A stretch of 64,000 bases of DNA from an uncultured Bryobacteraceae bacterium (GTDB lineage: Bacteria > Acidobacteriota > Terriglobia > Bryobacterales > Bryobacteraceae), in NCBI GenBank assembly GCA_937924525.1, contig CALDSU010000003.1, positions 62,001 to 126,000 of the forward strand, given 5' to 3'. The position numbers and the translations under genes are program-made. Below, one piece after another: positions 1 through 8,477 of the stretch. Position 1 is the first letter of the stretch, and every line of letters starts with the position of its first letter. Under the pieces are notes generated by a model that saw only the letters and a list, made by a program, of their open reading frames with translations, searched no databases and was not told where the DNA came from.

Positions 1-2026
1 GCAGCGACGGCGGCGCGGTGTCGTCTTGCAGAATGTCCCCGAGAGTGCCCGCGATGCGCACTCCGTAAGCCGTCAGCGCTGCCAGCGCGGCGGCGCGTTG
101 GCGCCAGTTCGCCAGCAGAGTCAACAGCGCGGGCAGATACACGCGGTTCTTCAGTTTACCCGCCGCGGCGCACGCCGCCTCCAGCACGCGCGGGTGGCTG
201 TCCTCGAGCAGCCGCCGGAGCAACTCGGTCCCCTGGTCGCCCCGGATCCCAAGGGCGAACGCAGCCAGCCGGCGCTTGCCGGGATCGGGCGCGCCCGCCA
301 GCGCCGTGAGCCACTCGACCGTGATCAAATCCTGCGCCAGTTCCGGAGTTTCCCCCAACCCTTCCAGCGCGCCCTCCACCGCCAGTGGGTTTGGATGCCG
401 CAGCCAGCGCGCGCCCGCCGCCCGCCGATCCTCCGCGTGAAGGGTCGCGTACCACGCCGCAGCCCGGACCGCCGCCTCTTCGCCGCGCTCCACCTGTTGC
501 TCCGCCTCCCGGACCAGGCTGCCGATTCCCGCCCGATGCGCCACCTCGAATGCCTTCGCCACCACCGGCGGCGGCGCGGATGCGGCCAGCGAACGCAACA
601 GCGGCTCCAGCTCGTAGCCCGGCGACTCGGCCAGCAGCGACAGCGCATAGATCGCTTGCGGCGCCGCCGGACCGCGCGCCGTCTCCTCGAGGAAGCGCAG
701 CGTGGCCGGATCGCTCACCGCCACCCGCGCGTCGATCAGGTCCAGCCTCCGCCTCTCCAACCGCCGCCGGATCGTCCGCGCGTACTCGCGGTGCGCGAGG
801 CGCGCCAGCACGACCCACACGGCGCACAACGCCGCCACCACCAGGGGCAACTGTTTCGGGCCCACCCCCAGCCAGGTCAAACCGACCAGCGCCATCCCGC
901 CTATTCCCCGGCCCGCCCGATCGAAGGCGATATCCACAAACGCTTTCGTGCGGTTGCGCAGTTCGGTGGGCAGCGGCAGATACAGCAACTCCATCCCCGC
1001 CCGGTTGAACGAGTAGCGGCTGGAAGCTTCCACCATGCGCACCAGCGCCGCCGCGTAAATGCCGGACAGAAACAGCGCCCCTAAGGAGGCCAGCCCGATC
1101 GACACCGGCATCACCAGCAGCGTTCCGCCCACCCCGAACGCCCGCACCATCACGCTTGTCAGAAACAGTTGCAGGAAGAAGGTCGCCAGGTTCTGCCAGA
1201 GAAAGTATCCGCCCATGAAACGGGTAATGCCGCTCGCGTCATCCCCGTATTCGATCTTCGCCGCCGCCTGGAGCTGATACTCCACCATCACGTCCACCAG
1301 GAACGTGATCAGCACGATCAGGATGATCACTTGCAGATGGCGCGTGTGGACGATGTCCCGCACCATGCCGCGCGCCGTGAAGGATTCTGCTTCCCCGCCG
1401 GAGGCCTCGGCTCGCACCCCAGCCAGCGAGACGCCCTTTTGCGCAATCGCGATCCGGAACGCCCCGTACGCCAGCAGCATCAGCGTCGCGCAAACCAGCA
1501 GCAAGGTCGCCGGCGCCAGGTGCTTCACCATAAACGCCGTGAAGCCGCTCCCTGCCCAGGCGCCCACCACCGCGCCCAGTCCCACCAGCCCGTACAATCG
1601 CTTGGCGGCGCGCGCGTCGAACACGTTCGCCGCCACCAACCACCCCTGCGCCACCGTCACCACGCCAAACAGGCTCGCCCAGATGTTGAACACGTACAAC
1701 ATCCAGGGAATCTTCATTTGCAGAATCCACCAGAACAAGATCAGGCAGCCGATCGCCGCCGCTGTCGTCCAGGTGACCGCCGCCCGCAGAGACCACTTCG
1801 CCGCGGCCTTGCTGTAGTAAGTGGCGAAAATACCGCCCACCAGCGCGATCAGAATGTGCAGGTACGGCACGCGGTCAATATCAAACCGCGCCAGAAACAG
1901 CGCGCGCGAAACCGGCTTGAGAATGTAGTAAGCGAACAGGACCAGCAGCAGATAAGCTGCCATCGAGAACGCGCGGCCCGCCTCCCCCGTCCGGATATCA
2001 AACACCTGCCGCCAGTATTTCGTCAT
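1..2026 (-). CDS. ATP/ADP-antiporter-like membrane protein with HEAT-like C-terminal region (partial)
   Basis: The reading frame starts at the ATG whose complement ends at 2026 and stays open to the window edge, giving at least 675 residues. The first ~410 residues are hydrophobic helices typical of a 12-helix carrier; the N-terminus (MTKYWRQVFDIRTGEAGRAF, then a helix with KPVSRALFLARF) resembles bacterial members of the nucleotide exchange (AAA, ATP:ADP antiporter) family within the MFS fold. From about residue 420 the chain becomes soluble, rich in Ala, Leu, Arg and Glu, with repeated short helical pairs as in HEAT repeats. The family is best known from intracellular parasites, but free-living bacteria have longer versions with HEAT tails whose substrate is not established. 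The C-terminus lies outside the window. Function is inferred from family resemblance only. Confidence 0.75.
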   Translation of the reverse strand, partial: MTKYWRQVFDIRTGEAGRAFSMAAYLLLVLFAYYILKPVSRALFLARFDIDRVPYLHILIALVGGIFATYYSKAAAKWSLRAAVTWTTAAAIGCLILFWWILQMKIPWMLYVFNIWASLFGVVTVAQGWLVAANVFDARAAKRLYGLVGLGAVVGAWAGSGFTAFMVKHLAPATLLLVCATLMLLAYGAFRIAIAQKGVSLAGVRAEASGGEAESFTARGMVRDIVHTRHLQVIILIVLITFLVDVMVEYQLQAAAKIEYGDDASGITRFMGGYFLWQNLATFFLQLFLTSVMVRAFGVGGTLLVMPVSIGLASLGALFLSGIYAAALVRMVEASSRYSFNRAGMELLYLPLPTELRNRTKAFVDIAFDRAGRGIGGMALVGLTWLGVGPKQLPLVVAALCAVWVVLARLAHREYARTIRRRLERRRLDLIDARVAVSDPATLRFLEETARGPAAPQAIYALSLLAESPGYELEPLLRSLAASAPPPVVAKAFEVAHRAGIGSLVREAEQQVERGEEAAVRAAAWYATLHAEDRRAAGARWLRHPNPLAVEGALEGLGETPELAQDLITVEWLTALAGAPDPGKRRLAAFALGIRGDQGTELLRRLLEDSHPRVLEAACAAAGKLKNRVYLPALLTLLANWRQRAAALAALTAYGVRIAGTLGDILQDDTAPPSL

Positions 2027-2357
2027 GGGTTAGTTGGGCTGCCTTCGCGGACTGGTCCTTGCAGAGCTGCGAGGCAAAAAAGACGTTCCCTCCCCGACGC
2101 AGCCCGCGCCACCCGGGCGGATGGAGCGCCGCGAACAGAAGGCGCCCGGCGCGCCGTCCTTCAGCCTAGCATACCCCTCGCCGCGCACCTTCCCGCCATG
2201 CTGATTGTGAAGACCCGCGGCGCGGTCCCCTCATCCCTCGTGGTACACTCGCTTTTGTCGGCGAACGTGCGATCTGGAAAGCCCCTGGCCGACTTGGCGT
2301 CGCGCTTCTTGCATCAGGGCCGGTTTCGACGGTCTCCGCTCGCCCGCGAGTTTCTTT
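2027..2357. other. Intergenic region upstream of tRNA-Val
   Basis: This 331-base stretch separates the divergent membrane-protein gene from tRNA-Val. No reading frame in it looks coding, and I see no confident promoter or hairpin. It should hold the promoters of both flanking genes. Confidence 0.5.
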
Positions 2358-2434
2358 GGGCTCGTAGCTCAGTTGGTTAGAGCGCCTGCTTGACACGCAG
2401 GAGGTCTGCAGTTCGAGTCTGCACGAGCCCACCA
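2358..2434 (+). tRNA. tRNA-Val (anticodon GAC)
   Basis: A full cloverleaf can be read. The acceptor arm GGGCTCG (2358-2364) pairs with CGAGCCC (2424-2430), followed by discriminator A and an encoded CCA (2432-2434). The D-arm contains AGCTCAGTTGGTTAGAGC, the anticodon stem CCTGC/GCAGG encloses loop TTGACAC with anticodon GAC, and the T-arm carries GTTCGAGTC. It reads valine codons GTC and GTT. No integrase or duplicated 3' end nearby suggests use as an attachment site. Confidence 0.97.
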
Positions 2435-2604
2435 CCTGACCCCACTCCGCGCTTTGCTCCCCAAGGCGGGTGCGCCGCTGCTGCCCCGAACGTTCATCCC
2501 TGCCGGAAGGCTCCGGCGGCGCGCGGGGAAGCGATCTGCCCGGAGTCAGGAGAAGCCGGGGGCGTGCAAGCCCGAACTTGGTTTTGATCGAGTCATCGTC
2601 CGCG

Positions 2605-3802
2605 ATGCACGGGCTTGACCGAAGGACCGCTCTCCGCAGACTGGCGGGCATGTTCGGCGCCGCGCCGCTCGTCTGGGCGCAGCAGGACGAAGACCGGCAC
2701 GATCCGGACGATCCGCTTTATGGACCGGCCAACGTGTTCGATTTCATGCCGCTGGCCCGCGCCAAATTGGACCCCATCGCGTGGGACTACTTGGAAGGCG
2801 GCGCGGAGGACGAAGTCTCGCTCCGCGACAGCAGGGAAAAATTCAACGACATCATCCTGCGACCGCGGGCGCTCGTGGATGTGCACAAGATCGACCTCTC
2901 GCTCGAGCTTTGGGGGATCCGGCTGGACTATCCCATCCTGCTCGATCCGGCGGGCGGCAAGAACTGCTTCTATCCGGACGGCGAGAACGTAGTAGCGGAA
3001 GCCGCGGCGCGCGCCCGGGCGCTTCACATCGCCAATGGCGGTATCCCGAAGACGATCGCGGCGGGGAAGGCTCCCGTTCTTCCAGGTGACCACCGGAGGC
3101 GAACTGCGCAATGCGCAATCCATGAAGGCGTTCGTCCGCCGCCTCGAGGACCAAGGCTGTTCCGGCATCTGCTTTACCCCCGACATTAGGTACGTCTCGC
3201 ACCGCGAGCGGAACATTCACAACCGGTTCGAGCGCAGGTGGTGCGAAGTGGGCATTCCCCGGCGTGACGCGCAAGGGAACCTCCCGAAACCGAAGAGCCC
3301 CAAGCGGGCGGGCATCTACCCGTCGCGGCCGTTTCCCACGCCGACCTGGGATACCGTGGCCGAACTCTGCGCGCTGACCAAGATGCCGGTGGTGCTGAAG
3401 GGCATCCTGATCCGGGAGGATGCGGAAAGGGCGGTGCAGGCGGGCGCGGCGGGCATCATCGTCTCCAGCCACGGCGCGCGCCAGCTCGATCACGTGGGCG
3501 CCACGGTGGAAGCCCTGCCCGAGGTGGTGGAAGGCGCGCAGGGGCGGATACCCGTGCTGGTCGACGGGGGGATCCGGCGCGGGACGGATATCCTGAAATG
3601 TCTCGCGCTGGGCGCCAAGGCGGTGTGCATCGCGCGGCCTTATCTGTATGGGTTGACCGCCGTCGGCGGCCGCGGCGTCGAACGCGTCCTGCAGCTGATG
3701 AAGACCGAACTGGCGCTGGACCTGGCGTTGGCCGGCGTGCCGAACCTGGCCGCGATCGACCGGTCGCTGGTGCGCATCCGGGGCGAACAGCGGAGGAGCT
3801 GA
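2605..3802 (+). pseudogene. Frameshifted FMN-dependent alpha-hydroxy-acid dehydrogenase (lactate/glycolate oxidase family)
   Basis: The ATG at 2605 opens a frame with a twin-arginine-like leader (RRTALRRLAGMFGAAP) and the first third of an FMN-dependent hydroxy-acid dehydrogenase, up to the segment AAGKAP. The frame then breaks at about 3076: one extra G after CCC moves the continuation (FFQVTTGGELRNAQSM) into the +1 frame, which runs to the TGA at 3800-3802. The second part keeps the family landmarks: the Lys of VVLKGILI, the catalytic His and Arg of SSHGARQLD, and the phosphate-binding DGGIRRGTDILK. Both halves together match the usual length of about 400 residues, so one base change explains the damage. 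It overlaps the next damaged gene by TGATG, suggesting a former operon. A sequencing error is possible, but the neighbouring decay favours a true pseudogene. Confidence 0.8.
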
Positions 3803-4258
3803 TGCGGCGCGTCGCGGCGGTCGCCTGTCTGTTGTTACCGGCGGTCTTGACGTCGGCAGAAGACCCGGGACCGCGTTTTTTCCGGCCTCTGGACAAGACT
3901 GCTGTGCCGGCCGGACCGTTGTCGATCGTCGCGCGCGGCGGAGCAGCGCATTGAGTTCTTTGCCACGAGCGCCGGCGCGCCCCCCGCCCCGGCGGGCTTC
4001 GCCGCGTTCCGCGCGCATCCTCCCGCGGCTGCTTGCGATGTCTGCCATGTGGCGAACCAGGACAGGTGGGGATTCAAGGGGCCGGCGCTGAGCGAGTCCT
4101 GTCATGGCTGTCATGAAGCGTCCCGGTTCCCCGAGTTCCACCAGCATACGCCCGACACCCTGCCCGATTGCCACTTGTGCCATCAGCCGCACGGCGCGGC
4201 GGCAGCCAAACTGCTGAAGTTCGGTAAGGACGTGGCCTGCAAGCAGTGCCCTGGATAG
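3802..4258 (+). pseudogene. Truncated, frameshifted multihaem c-type cytochrome (CXXCH repeats)
   Basis: A start at 3802 gives a good Sec signal peptide (MRRVAAVACLLLPAVLTSAE) and a short mature segment (FFRPLDKTAVPAGPLSIVARGG), then stops at 3954. A second frame, open from about 3940, resumes with IEFFATSAG and carries haem motifs CDVCH, CHGCH and CHLCH plus a fourth, CKQC, which lacks its His and is followed at once by a stop at 4258. In relatives I recall, the two parts are joined by a longer segment, so an internal deletion with a net frame change is likely. As read, no single polypeptide is made. The haem motifs and the overlap with the preceding dehydrogenase relic suggest the pair once linked substrate oxidation to periplasmic electron transfer. 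Confidence 0.7.
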
Positions 4259-4350
4259 CGGCCGCCCACGCGGCGGTGGTCCAGGAACTGGCGGCAGCCT
4301 ACGAGGCGTGGGCCCGCCGCGCCAACGGAATCCCCAAGCCCTCGGCTTGA
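4252..4350 (+). pseudogene. Short relic resembling a sulfatase C-terminus
   Basis: Just where the cytochrome relic ends, another frame reads about 30 residues to the TGA at 4348-4350, including VVQELAAAYEAWARRANGIP. This matches the pattern I know from arylsulfatase C-termini: an Ala-rich lead-in, then L-x-x-x-(Y/W)-x-x-W-A-x-R-x-x-V/I-x-P. Nothing upstream in the same frame looks like the rest of a sulfatase. I read it as the last fragment of a deleted sulfatase gene, joined to the cytochrome remnant by the same deletion. The match is short, so the identity is tentative. Confidence 0.4.
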
Positions 4351-4417
4351 GGCAGCCACCGTTCCAAGCCGGGGGGCTGCCGCTCCCCGCCCCCGCGCAG
4401 CGCGGTACCTTGGGGGC

Positions 4418-5254
4418 ATGCCGGACGCGGTCGGGGGAATGTTGGGCAAGGTGTTGGGCTGGGTCCTGACCGCGGCTGTCCTTTACGCGCTGCTCGCGTT
4501 TCTGGCGCGTCGCAGCGTGTTCTACCCGATGAAGTATCCGAGGGGCTTCTGGGAATCGCGGGAGCGATTCGGCGCGGAGGACGTGTGGCTGACCGCGAGC
4601 GACGGCGTCCGGCTGCATGCCTGGTGGGTGCGCCGGGAGGGCAGCCGGATCGCGACGCTGTTTCTGCACGGCAATGCGGGCAACGTCACGCACCGTGTGC
4701 ACGCGCTCGAGGCGATTCCCGCCGCGGGGTCGTCACTGCTGCTGCTGGACTACCGCGGCTACGGGCGCAGCGAAGGCTCTCCCGCCGAGCAAGGCGTATA
4801 TCGCGACGCGGAAGCCGGCTACGCATGGCTCCTGGCGCGCGGCTACGCCCCGGAGCAGATCGTGCTGCACGGCGAATCGCTCGGGACCGCCGTGGCGGTC
4901 GAATTAGCCAGCCGCCGCCCGTGCCGCGGACTGGTGTTGGAGGCGCCCTTCTCTTCCGCCCGCGCGGTGGCCGGACGCGTGCTGCCCTTGTTGGGTCCCA
5001 CCTTGATTTCCGGGTTCGATTCGGCCCGGCGCATCCGGGAGGTGCACGCCCCCGTTTTCATCCTGCACGGCGATCGCGACGACATCATCGACATCGCGCT
5101 GGGCCGCGAACTGTTCGCCGCCGCCAACGAGCCGAAGACTTTCTGGGAAGTGCCGGGAGCGGGCCACAACGACCTGCCGGCGGCGGCGGGTCTCCAGTAC
5201 GAGCAGCGTCTCGCGGCGTTCTACGCCGCCTGGCGCCAGGAGAATGGACGATAA
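4418..5254 (+). CDS. Alpha/beta hydrolase (BEM46/ABHD13-like), membrane-anchored
   Basis: The 278-residue protein has one N-terminal hydrophobic helix (residues ~8-30), so it is probably anchored in the inner membrane. The hydrolase fold follows: oxyanion segment HGNAGN, nucleophile elbow HGESLG (Ser154), acid in HGDRDD (Asp221) and catalytic His250 in GAGHND. This is a complete Ser-Asp-His triad. The family contains esterases and thioesterases of unknown natural substrate, so no substrate is assigned. It stands alone, downstream of a decay zone and upstream of dnaB. Confidence 0.88.
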   Translation: MPDAVGGMLGKVLGWVLTAAVLYALLAFLARRSVFYPMKYPRGFWESRERFGAEDVWLTASDGVRLHAWWVRREGSRIATLFLHGNAGNVTHRVHALEAIPAAGSSLLLLDYRGYGRSEGSPAEQGVYRDAEAGYAWLLARGYAPEQIVLHGESLGTAVAVELASRRPCRGLVLEAPFSSARAVAGRVLPLLGPTLISGFDSARRIREVHAPVFILHGDRDDIIDIALGRELFAAANEPKTFWEVPGAGHNDLPAAAGLQYEQRLAAFYAAWRQENGR

Positions 5255-5610
5255 GCGGACGCCGGGGCGCAATGCCCGGCCGGCGGACCGGCGCCGCCGC
5301 CCACGGGGGCTTCCGGTTCGCGGCGTGGGTTTCAGCGGAAAACTCTTGGCCGCCGGGACGCTTCGCGCTACAAACAGAAGAAGGAGGTTTTGTGCTGGTC
5401 CCGACGCGCCGCCTGTGGATTGTTTGCGGAAAAACCATCACCGCCGGCCGCCCGGGGGACGGGAAGCGTTGTCCCGCAGAACGTTAACCCTTCGCTGGTC
5501 CCGGACGCGGACGACGCCAATTGTGCACAGGACAAGGCGATGGTTGCAAAGAAGTTAATTTTCCCATTCCCGGCGGCCCGTCCGGTTGTAGAACGTTAGA
5601 TGGATTTACG
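5255..5610 (+). other. Intergenic region upstream of dnaB
   Basis: This 356-base stretch separates the hydrolase from dnaB. The only notable content is a perfect AAGGAGG (5381-5387) followed by a 31-codon frame, listed separately. I see no convincing terminator; the dnaB promoter should lie here but I cannot place it. Confidence 0.5.
5392..5487 (+). CDS. Possible small protein (31 aa) with a perfect Shine-Dalgarno
   Basis: A GTG at 5392 lies four bases after a perfect AAGGAGG and opens a 31-codon frame ending at TAA (5485-5487), beginning MLVPTRRLWIVCGKTIT. The product would be small and basic, without a membrane segment or known motif. The strong ribosome-binding site is the only support; the spacing is slightly short and conservation is unknown. 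It may be chance in GC-rich DNA. Confidence 0.25.
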   Translation: MLVPTRRLWIVCGKTITAGRPGDGKRCPAER

Positions 5611-6975
5611 ATGGCCACCCCCAGTCTTGCGCTTGAAAAAGGTCTGCCAGCCAATCTCGACGCGGAACGGTACGTGCTGGGAGCGATCCTCCTCGACGAT
5701 ACCTACTTCGTCCAGGTCGCCGGAATCCTGGAAGCGGAAGACTTCAGCATTGAGAAGCACCAGCGGATCTTCGCCCGCATGGCGGAACTGCACGAACGCG
5801 ATGAGCGGATCGATCGCGTCACCGTGGCCAACGAACTCCTCCGGCACAACCAACTGGAGGCCTGCGACGGCCTGGCCTACCTCGTTTCCCTCGACGACGG
5901 CCTGCCGCAGATCCTGAACATCGAAAGCTACGTCCGGATTGTCAAGGACAAAGCCATCCTGCGCCGGATGATTTTCACGGCGCAGAACCTGATGAACCGG
6001 TGCATCAACGGCACCGAGTCACCCCACGAGATCCTGGCCACCACGGAGGACGCCCTCATCAAACTGGGCGAGGCGCAGGTCCGCACTGCGTTCGCGACGC
6101 CGGCCAAGATCGTCGAGGAGTACGAGGGCGGCCTGAACGCGTTCCTGGATCCTTCCAAGCGGATCAAGGGCGTCTCCACCGGTTTCACCAAGCTGGACGA
6201 AATGACCAGCGGGCTGCACGGCGGAGAACTGGTGATTCTGGCCGCGCGGCCTTCCATGGGCAAGACCGCGCTGGCGCTGAACATGGCGCAGCACGTCGCG
6301 GTGCGGCTGAACCTGCCGGTGGCGGTTTTCTCGCTGGAAATGTCGAAGGAGTCCCTGCTGACGCGCCTGCTGTGCGCCACGGCCCGGGTGGACAGCCACC
6401 GTTACCGCACCGGGTATCTCAACGCCGAGGAGCGGCGCCGGCTCCAGGCCGCGCTGGTGCAGCTTACGGAAGCGCCGCTGTTCATCGACGACAGCGCCGG
6501 CGTCAATGTGATGGACATGCACGCCAAGTTGCGCCGCCTGCAAGCGGAGCACAAGCTCGGTCTGGTGGTGGTGGACTACCTGCAACTGATGAGTTCCCCC
6601 CGCCGCGTGGAAAACCGCGTCCAGGAAGTCAGCGCCATCTCGCGCGGCCTGAAGCTGCTCGCCAAAGAACTGGATGTCCCCATGCTGGTGCTCTCTCAGC
6701 TCAGCCGCGCGCCCGAAACGCGCCAGGGCGACCACCGGCCCCAGTTGAGCGATCTGCGCGAATCGGGGTCCATCGAGCAGGACGCCGACGTGGTGATGTT
6801 CATCTTCCGCGAGGAGGTTTACAAGCGCGACCGCGAGGATTTGCGTGGGCTCGCCGAGTTGCTGCTGGCCAAGCAACGGAACGGTCCGATTGGTAAGATT
6901 GATCTGGTTTTTCTTCATCACCTGACCAAATTCGAGAACCGCGCCGAAGACCTGGGCGAACTGGCCGAAGAATAA
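5611..6975 (+). CDS. dnaB: Replicative DNA helicase DnaB
   Basis: This 454-residue protein is the hexameric helicase that unwinds DNA at the replication fork and recruits primase. The N-terminal helical domain (residues ~10-115, starting NLDAERYVLGAILLD) is followed by a linker and the RecA-like motor. The motor shows Walker A ARPSMGKTA, Walker B VVVDYLQL, a glutamine-bearing LSQLSRAPE motif and the conserved DLRESGSIEQDAD. The length is normal and no intein is present. I chose the ATG at 5611 because the homologous N-terminus begins there; the frame stays open 90 bases upstream without family similarity. It is followed after 34 bases by a DUF3052-like gene and is probably transcribed with it. 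Confidence 0.97.
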   Translation: MATPSLALEKGLPANLDAERYVLGAILLDDTYFVQVAGILEAEDFSIEKHQRIFARMAELHERDERIDRVTVANELLRHNQLEACDGLAYLVSLDDGLPQILNIESYVRIVKDKAILRRMIFTAQNLMNRCINGTESPHEILATTEDALIKLGEAQVRTAFATPAKIVEEYEGGLNAFLDPSKRIKGVSTGFTKLDEMTSGLHGGELVILAARPSMGKTALALNMAQHVAVRLNLPVAVFSLEMSKESLLTRLLCATARVDSHRYRTGYLNAEERRRLQAALVQLTEAPLFIDDSAGVNVMDMHAKLRRLQAEHKLGLVVVDYLQLMSSPRRVENRVQEVSAISRGLKLLAKELDVPMLVLSQLSRAPETRQGDHRPQLSDLRESGSIEQDADVVMFIFREEVYKRDREDLRGLAELLLAKQRNGPIGKIDLVFLHHLTKFENRAEDLGELAEE

Positions 6976-7009
6976 CCGCCCCGCCCGGCGTGCGTCGCGG
7001 GGAGGACCG

Positions 7010-7624
7010 ATGGGATGGGAAGCGAAGTGTACGGCCCGCGTCGGGCGGGAGTCCGGCGCCGGCAAGGCGCAGTTGGAGACGGCGGCCCTGCTGTTCCGCG
7101 GGCCGTTCCGGCTGGACATTCCGCTCGCTGAGATCCAAAGCCTCTCTGTGCAGGACGGCGTGTTGGAAGTCCGTTTCGGCCGCAAGGTGGCGCGCTTCGA
7201 TCTTGGCGCGGCAGCGGCGAAGTGGGCGGACCGGATCCGGAATCCCAGATCGCTGCTGGACAAGCTGGGTGTAAAGCCGGAATCCCGGGTTTCGGTGCTG
7301 GGTTTGCGGGATCCAGCCTTCCTGGCCGAACTGGTGGCGCGGGGCGCCCGCGTCGCCCGCGGCCGCCTGCTGCGGAACTCCGACCTGATTTTTCTGGCGA
7401 TCCGGTCGCCGTCCGATCTCAACCGGTTTCCGGTCCTCCGGGCCAGCCTCCAGCCCGCCGGCGCAATCTGGGCGGTGTGGCCGAAAGGCAAGGACCAGCT
7501 GGTGGGGCAGCTCGAAGTGATGGTGGCTTGCCGCCTCGCCCGCCTGGTAGACACCCAGGTGGTGAGCTTCTCCGACACCCACACGGCCTTGAAGATGGTG
7601 ATCCCGCTCGAAGAGAGGAAGTGA
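7010..7624 (+). CDS. DUF3052-like conserved protein of unknown function
   Basis: The 204-residue cytoplasmic protein has two parts. Residues ~1-75 form a small beta-rich domain (CTARVGRESGAGKAQLETA). Residues ~80-200 resemble DUF3052: LLDKLGVKPESRVSVLGL, a Rossmann-like strand in the same place as methyltransferase-fold proteins, and the typical AGAIWAVWPKGKD followed by VDTQVVSFSDTHTALKMV. No catalytic residues can be named and the biochemical role is unknown. It lies 34 bases after dnaB on the same strand and converges on the SDR gene, from which it is separated by 12 bases. Confidence 0.8.
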   Translation: MGWEAKCTARVGRESGAGKAQLETAALLFRGPFRLDIPLAEIQSLSVQDGVLEVRFGRKVARFDLGAAAAKWADRIRNPRSLLDKLGVKPESRVSVLGLRDPAFLAELVARGARVARGRLLRNSDLIFLAIRSPSDLNRFPVLRASLQPAGAIWAVWPKGKDQLVGQLEVMVACRLARLVDTQVVSFSDTHTALKMVIPLEERK

Positions 7625-7636
7625 GCGCCCGGCGCA

Positions 7637-8404
7637 CTACTTGCCCGAGATCAGCAGCCCGCCGTCCACCACGAGGGTGGTTCCGGTGATCCAGGATGCG
7701 GCGTCGGAGATCAGAAACAGCACCGCCTCGGCGATGTCGCGCGGCGTGCCGATGCGCCCGAGCGGATGCCAGCGCAGCACCTCCTTCATGGTCGCCTCGG
7801 GGTCCGCTTCCCCGGCCAGCCATTTGTCAAGCAGGGGCGTCTGGATGTAGCCGGGGCAGATTGCGTTGACGCGGATGCGGTCGCGCCCGTGATCGAGCGC
7901 CATCGTCCGCGTCAAACCGAGCATGCCGTTCTTCGACACGTCGTACGCGAGCGCGCCGGCGTAAGAGGCAAACGCATGCACCGACGCAATGTTGACGATC
8001 GCTCCGCCGCCCGCCGCCCGCAGGTGCGGCACGGCAAACTTGGATACGAAGAAGGCTCCGCGCAAATTGACCGCCAGTTGCCGTTCCCAGCCCTCCGTGG
8101 TCAGCTCTTCCGCGGTTCCGTAAACCGCGATGCCGGCGTTGTTGACGGCCGCGTCCAGCCGGCCAAAGTGCGCGGCGGCGACATCCACCGCGGCGCGGGT
8201 TTGTTCCTCGTCCACCAGGTCAGCGGGCAGCGCCAGCACGGCGCCGTCTCCGCCCGCCAGTTCGGCGTGCTTCGCGCCCAGCGCCTCCCGGTCCACGTCC
8301 AGCAGCGCCACCCGCGCGCCCGCCTCCACCAGGCGCCCGGCGATTCCCGCGCCGATCCCTTTGGCCGCGCCGGTGACCAGTACCACTTTCCCGTCGATTC
8401 GCAT
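7637..8404 (-). CDS. Short-chain dehydrogenase/reductase (SDR family)
   Basis: This 255-residue classical SDR has the cofactor motif TGAAKGIGAGIAG near residue 12, the NNAGIA motif, a catalytic Ser in NIASVHAF, the Tyr-x-x-x-Lys pair in YDVSKNG and the C-terminal VDGG. An acidic residue after the second beta strand (LLDVDRE) favours NAD(H). The substrate is not evident; relatives oxidise sugars, polyols or hydroxy acids. I start it at the ATG complementary to 8402-8404; the longer open frame upstream lacks family similarity. It stands alone, convergent with the DUF3052 gene. Confidence 0.92.
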   Translation of the reverse strand: MRIDGKVVLVTGAAKGIGAGIAGRLVEAGARVALLDVDREALGAKHAELAGGDGAVLALPADLVDEEQTRAAVDVAAAHFGRLDAAVNNAGIAVYGTAEELTTEGWERQLAVNLRGAFFVSKFAVPHLRAAGGGAIVNIASVHAFASYAGALAYDVSKNGMLGLTRTMALDHGRDRIRVNAICPGYIQTPLLDKWLAGEADPEATMKEVLRWHPLGRIGTPRDIAEAVLFLISDAASWITGTTLVVDGGLLISGK

Positions 8405-8477
8405 GTCTGGACACCAAAATAGCCGATCGGACCGGCGCGGCGGAAATGCCCCCAGGGCGCCGGACGCACCCCGCGGT

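Noticed and set aside
2358-2434. tRNA-Val as an integration site for a mobile element
   Set aside because: No integrase, repeat of the tRNA 3' end or mobile-element genes follow it.
2852-4702. 616-codon minus-strand frame opposite the decay zone
   Set aside because: It contains no motif; the damaged plus-strand genes explain the region.
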